NCBI GenBank assembly: GCA_035505775.1
Contig: DATJQN010000374.1
Span: forward strand, 1 to 8,200
Reading direction: 5' to 3'
Length of the DNA stretch: 8,200 bases
Source: JAJXZP01 sp035505775
GTDB lineage: Bacteria; Spirochaetota; Spirochaetia; Treponematales; Rectinemataceae
Under the pieces are notes generated by a model, which ran no database searches, was not told the origin of the DNA, and saw nothing but the letters and a program-made list of their open reading frames with translations. A program made the position numbers and the translations under genes. The stretch's first letter is position 1, and each line of letters begins with the position of its first letter. Shown here piece by piece: positions 5,569 through 8,200 of the stretch.

Positions 5569-6476
5569 AGGAAGGCCGCTACATAATTGAGCAGCACCGC
5601 GGATCCGCAGCAGCCCAGGGCGAGGAGCATCAATACATCCGCCTTAAGCTGTTCACGTCCAACGGCTTTCCTCTCGGACTCGGAGAAAGTTTCCAATCCG
5701 TCTCCGTCGAGCCGGAGCAGGTCGCGGCGCGTGCGATGGCGAAGCGCCCGTCTCCAGAATACCCTGTAGAGCAGAAACAATCCCAGGCCGGGCGGCAGCA
5801 CCGGCAGGATGGGGATGATCGCCGCAAGGAAGCTGAGGGCCCGCACGGTGGAAAAGGTGCTGTGACCGCCGAGCACGAGCAGGAGTCCGCTGGAGATCGT
5901 CATTCCGGCGGCAAGCGACAGCGGGCCTATCGCCGTCCAATACTCGTTGAGCCTCCGCCCGCCGATGATCAGCCTGCGAACGAGATCGTCGGGCTCTCCG
6001 TCAAAGGTGACCGCGATGAGCCGCTCCTCGGGAAGATCCACGAAGGTCGGCTTTCCGTTCTCGATGCGCAGCCGCCCCCCCACCATGATGCGGGTTCCTG
6101 CTGCCAGGGATGAAATGGATCTCCAGGCGACCCTGCGCACGGATCCCGGCTCGGCCGCCCCGGGGGAGAGCACATGCAGCGGCGCGGATGAGAGATCCAC
6201 GAGCGCCGAGCTTTGCTCCCCCTGCACCCAAATGCGCTTCTCCCCTTCCATTGCCTCGATTCTTCCGAGCAGACGGAATGAGCCGCCCGCGGGAGATGCT
6301 TCGTTCCCGGCGGCGCCGGTCGTATCCCGATAGGATAGCGGGGGCAGTCTCCCGACCTCGGCCACCCGCTTGCGAAATCTGCGCCACCTATGGGCCACCG
6401 AGACGGCTCCGGAGAGGGGGATCACGAGATAGAAGAGCACTGCGACGGCAAGCGTCGCATAGAGCGGGATCAGCAC
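5547..6476 (-). CDS. Integral membrane protein of unknown function, four predicted helices with a soluble loop domain
   Basis: I do not recognise a named family. With the GTG start at 6476 the product has 309 residues. Predicted membrane helices: about 2-24, 182-204, 212-238 and 281-305. Between helices 1 and 2 lies a soluble part of about 155 residues. It has a basic patch right after helix 1 (HRWRRFRKR, 29-37) and a probably beta-rich region: LLGRIEAMEGEKRIWVQGE (69-87), ALVDLS (91-96), GTRIMVGGRLRIENGKPTFVDL (127-148). The next stretch, IIGGRRLNEYW (170-180), leads into helix 2. After helix 3 comes a charged cytoplasmic-type segment (RRALRHRTRRDLLRL). The alternating short strands look like an OB- or barrel-type fold, but this is inference. 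The frame is open upstream to 7229, but that part is antisense to a well-supported hydrolase gene, so a start near 6476 is required. A weak GAGAGG lies about 11 nt upstream. Confidence 0.75.
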   Translation of the reverse strand: MLIPLYATLAVAVLFYLVIPLSGAVSVAHRWRRFRKRVAEVGRLPPLSYRDTTGAAGNEASPAGGSFRLLGRIEAMEGEKRIWVQGEQSSALVDLSSAPLHVLSPGAAEPGSVRRVAWRSISSLAAGTRIMVGGRLRIENGKPTFVDLPEERLIAVTFDGEPDDLVRRLIIGGRRLNEYWTAIGPLSLAAGMTISSGLLLVLGGHSTFSTVRALSFLAAIIPILPVLPPGLGLFLLYRVFWRRALRHRTRRDLLRLDGDGLETFSESERKAVGREQLKADVLMLLALGCCGSAVLLNYVAAFLAWRVTP

Positions 6477-6479
6477 AGC

Positions 6480-6509
6480 TTGTCTCGCCTCTCTGCGCCG
6501 GGATACAGT
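6480..6509 (+). promoter_or_regulatory. Possible promoter of the MBL-fold hydrolase gene
   Basis: TTGTCT (6480-6485) and TACAGT (6504-6509) each match the consensus at 4 of 6 positions with an 18-nt spacer. The predicted start near 6516 is about 3 nt before the ATG at 6519, which has no clear Shine-Dalgarno, so a leaderless mRNA is possible. The whole divergent gap (6477-6518) is only 42 nt, so any promoter for the opposite gene must lie inside this gene. Confidence 0.25.
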
Positions 6510-6518
6510 GACAGTACC

Positions 6519-7163
6519 ATGGTCGAGCGCCTGAGTGTAGGGCCGATAGGCGAGAACAGCTATGTGCTTCCCCAGCGGGAGGGCTGTGTCGTGGTGGATC
6601 CGGGAGATGAGGCTTCGAGGATTCTCTCCTTCATCCGCTCCCGCGGCTATGGCCCGCTGTGTATCGTCGCGACGCATGGACATCTCGACCACACCGCCGC
6701 GATTCCCGAGCTTCTCGCTGCCTGGTCCGCCGAAGGGCTCACCGTCCCGGTAATGGTTCATCGCGCAGATGTCGGCTACTTCGGCGAAGGCGCTGAAGCG
6801 ACGAACCGGGAGCTCTTCACCGCCATCCGCGCGCTGGGGTACTTCAGATCGTACTGGCGCCCCATACCGGATGCCGACCGTCTTCTGGATGACGGCGACC
6901 TGATCCCCGGCACGGCGATCCGGGTGATTCATACGCCGGGCCATACCAGGGGCTCCATATGCCTGTACGACGAATCGGAGGGATGGCTCATCTCCGGCGA
7001 CACGCTGTTCAGGGACGGCGTGGGACGGACGGATGGCCCCGATTCGGACGCAGGTGACCTGGAGCTGAGCCTTGGGCGGCTCTTCGACCTGCCGGCCTCC
7101 ACGCACGTCTTCCCCGGCCACGGCGAGCCCACGACCATCGCCCGGGAACGCGAAATAGGATAG
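6519..7163 (+). CDS. Metallo-beta-lactamase-fold hydrolase, glyoxalase II-like
   Basis: The 214-residue product is a compact, single-domain MBL-fold enzyme with a full set of ligands for two metals: H53, H55, D57 and H58 in THGHLDH (52-58), H142 in HTPGHT (138-143), D161 in SGDTLF (159-164), and H201 in PGHGEP (199-204). The N-terminal NSYVL and VVDPGD (25-30) strands and the GVGRTDGPDSD segment (167-177) are typical of the small glyoxalase II-like group. These hydrolases often act on thioesters such as S-lactoylglutathione, but members have varied and mostly unknown substrates. The larger C-terminal substrate domain of true GloB is missing, so I leave the substrate open. No signal peptide is seen, so it is cytoplasmic. 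The open frame extends back to 6390, but the ATG at 6519 is where MBL homology begins and it avoids overlap with the divergent gene. apbE follows after 53 nt on the same strand. Confidence 0.92.
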   Translation: MVERLSVGPIGENSYVLPQREGCVVVDPGDEASRILSFIRSRGYGPLCIVATHGHLDHTAAIPELLAAWSAEGLTVPVMVHRADVGYFGEGAEATNRELFTAIRALGYFRSYWRPIPDADRLLDDGDLIPGTAIRVIHTPGHTRGSICLYDESEGWLISGDTLFRDGVGRTDGPDSDAGDLELSLGRLFDLPASTHVFPGHGEPTTIAREREIG

Positions 7164-7216
7164 ACCCGCGGTCGATCGATTGTCACGTTTCGCCGATTTC
7201 ACTAGGCTGGTGATCA

Positions 7217-8200
7217 ATGAGCCCCGCACGATCCGCCGCTGAGACCGGCGCCCCAGCCCGACGGCTGCTCCTCGCCGCCGCAGCCCTGAGCATTGCGACC
7301 ACGGCGCTTGCGCTCGGTTCCTGCGCGCGCAAGAGCCCGGTAGAACATACGCGCACCGATTTCGTCCTCGGGACGGTCTGCACGATCCGTCTCGCCGAAG
7401 GAGGCTCCGAGTCCCTCCTCGATTCCGGCTTCGCTCTGCTCCGACACATCGAAGATGAGCTCTCGGTCAACAAGCCCGGAAGTCAGATCGACGCGGTCAA
7501 CGCTGCGGCGGGGAAGCATCCGGTCGCCGTGGGAGCGGACGCCCTCGCGATCATCCAGAGAGATCTCCACTACTCCCAGATCACCGACGGGGCCTTCGAT
7601 GCCTCCGTCGGCCCCCTTGTCAAACTCTGGGGAATCGGGACCGACCATGCGAGACTCCCCTCCGTGTCGGAGATCAAGCAGGCGCGAAGCCTCGTCGGCT
7701 GGAAGGACGTCGTCGTGGACGCGGCGGCGGGAACCATCTTCCTGAGACGCCCCGGCATGGCGCTCGACCTGGGATCGGGTACCAAGGGTTACGCCACCGA
7801 TCAGCTCGTGACACTGTTTGCGGGAGCCGGGGTCAGGAGCGCCGTCATCGATCTGGGCGGGAACATCTTTGTCATGGGCTCGCGACCGGACGGTAAACCC
7901 TGGCGGGTCGGGCTGCAGAATCCCGACAATTCGGAACGCGGCAGCTATATAGGAATCGCCAGTCTCGTCAATCGCACCATGGTCACCTCGGGCGTCTACG
8001 AGCGATTCTTCATCCAGGACGGCAAGCGTTATCACCACATCCTCGACCCCTTCACCGGCTACCCCGTGGACAACGGCCTCACTTCGGTGACGGTCATCGC
8101 GGACAAGTCCTTCGACGCGGACGGATTCACCACCGCCCTCTTCGCCGTGGGACGAGAGCGCGGCATGGGCCTGGCCAAGGAGGCTGGGGTCGACGTGATC
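7217..8200 (+). CDS. apbE: FAD:protein FMN transferase (ApbE), lipoprotein, truncated by right edge
   Basis: ApbE uses FAD to attach FMN covalently to Thr/Ser of exported proteins such as NqrB/NqrC and RnfG/RnfD; some spirochaetal members also hydrolyse FAD. Residues 1-328 are present; only the C-terminal end is missing. The leader has a long n-region with RR at 15-16, a hydrophobic core (17-33), and C36 preceded by L-G-S, a plausible lipobox. This implies a membrane-anchored periplasmic lipoprotein. ApbE motifs: DFVLGTVCTI (48-57), ELSVNKPGSQI (81-91), FDASVGPLVKLWG (127-139), DLGSGTKGYATDQL (184-197), IDLGGNIFVMG (211-221), TSGVYERFF (257-265), HHILDPFTGYP (273-283), and ADGFTTALFAVG (301-312) with the metal-binding D302. 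The motif at 184-193 usually reads DxGGIAKGYA. An in-frame TGA at 7211-7213 fixes the ATG at 7217. The Shine-Dalgarno is weak (GGTGA). Co-transcription with the upstream hydrolase is possible. Confidence 0.95.
   Translation, partial: MSPARSAAETGAPARRLLLAAAALSIATTALALGSCARKSPVEHTRTDFVLGTVCTIRLAEGGSESLLDSGFALLRHIEDELSVNKPGSQIDAVNAAAGKHPVAVGADALAIIQRDLHYSQITDGAFDASVGPLVKLWGIGTDHARLPSVSEIKQARSLVGWKDVVVDAAAGTIFLRRPGMALDLGSGTKGYATDQLVTLFAGAGVRSAVIDLGGNIFVMGSRPDGKPWRVGLQNPDNSERGSYIGIASLVNRTMVTSGVYERFFIQDGKRYHHILDPFTGYPVDNGLTSVTVIADKSFDADGFTTALFAVGRERGMGLAKEAGVDVI

Noticed and set aside
7164..7216. TTGTCA at 7180-7185 as a -35 box for an apbE promoter.
   Set aside because: At a 17-nt spacing the -10 would be TAGGCT (3/6 match), and RNA would start at the ATG; too weak to annotate. 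Read-through from the hydrolase gene is as likely.
5547..7229. A single 560-residue minus-strand open frame spanning the membrane protein and the region opposite the hydrolase gene.
   Set aside because: The part from about 6519 to 7229 is antisense to an MBL-fold gene with all metal ligands. Its translation has no recognisable domains, and the hydrophobic protein begins only at about 6476.
1..8200. Search for a mobile element, CRISPR array, tRNA, rRNA or defence/toxin-antitoxin genes.
   Set aside because: I saw no terminal inverted repeats, regularly spaced repeats, cloverleaf sequences, or transposase, nuclease or toxin motifs. The window reads as ordinary chromosomal housekeeping DNA with two unknown envelope proteins.

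Overview
The window is a GC-rich, densely packed bacterial chromosomal segment with eight protein-coding genes, two of them cut by the window edges. I see no RNA gene, transposase, CRISPR array, integrase or attachment site, and no gap longer than about 130 bases. Several features suggest a free-living, high-GC spirochaete: a fused 3-dehydroquinate dehydratase/shikimate dehydrogenase, an Era GTPase with a GRPSAGKST P-loop, a stand-alone DbpA-type RNA-binding domain protein, and a lipoprotein ApbE. This assignment is an inference from recall and gene style, not from a search.

Layout from left to right. Positions 1-960 (minus) hold the N-terminal 320 residues of a GH36 alpha-galactosidase-like enzyme that runs off the left edge. 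It is divergent from pth (1050-1625, plus; peptidyl-tRNA hydrolase, TTG start). Pth converges on a minus-strand run that reads, in transcription order, a secreted protein of unknown function (4780-4148), aroDE (4061-2562) and era (2552-1677). aroDE and era are about 9 nt apart and almost certainly co-transcribed. A short divergent promoter region (4781-4901) separates that run from a plus-strand gene for a DbpA-domain RNA-binding protein (4902-5540, GTG start). This gene converges within 6 nt on a minus-strand gene for a four-helix membrane protein of unknown function (6476-5547). A 42-nt divergent gap leads to a plus-strand metallo-beta-lactamase-fold hydrolase (6519-7163), followed 53 nt later by a lipoprotein ApbE (7217 to the right edge).

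Functionally this is mostly housekeeping: peptidyl-tRNA recycling (Pth), 30S ribosome assembly (Era), shikimate biosynthesis (AroDE) and flavinylation of exported proteins (ApbE), beside carbohydrate breakdown (GH36). I found no convincing undescribed multi-gene system. The parts most worth a second look are the two unrecognised envelope proteins, the small DbpA-domain protein, and family-atypical residues in AroD, Era, Pth and ApbE.
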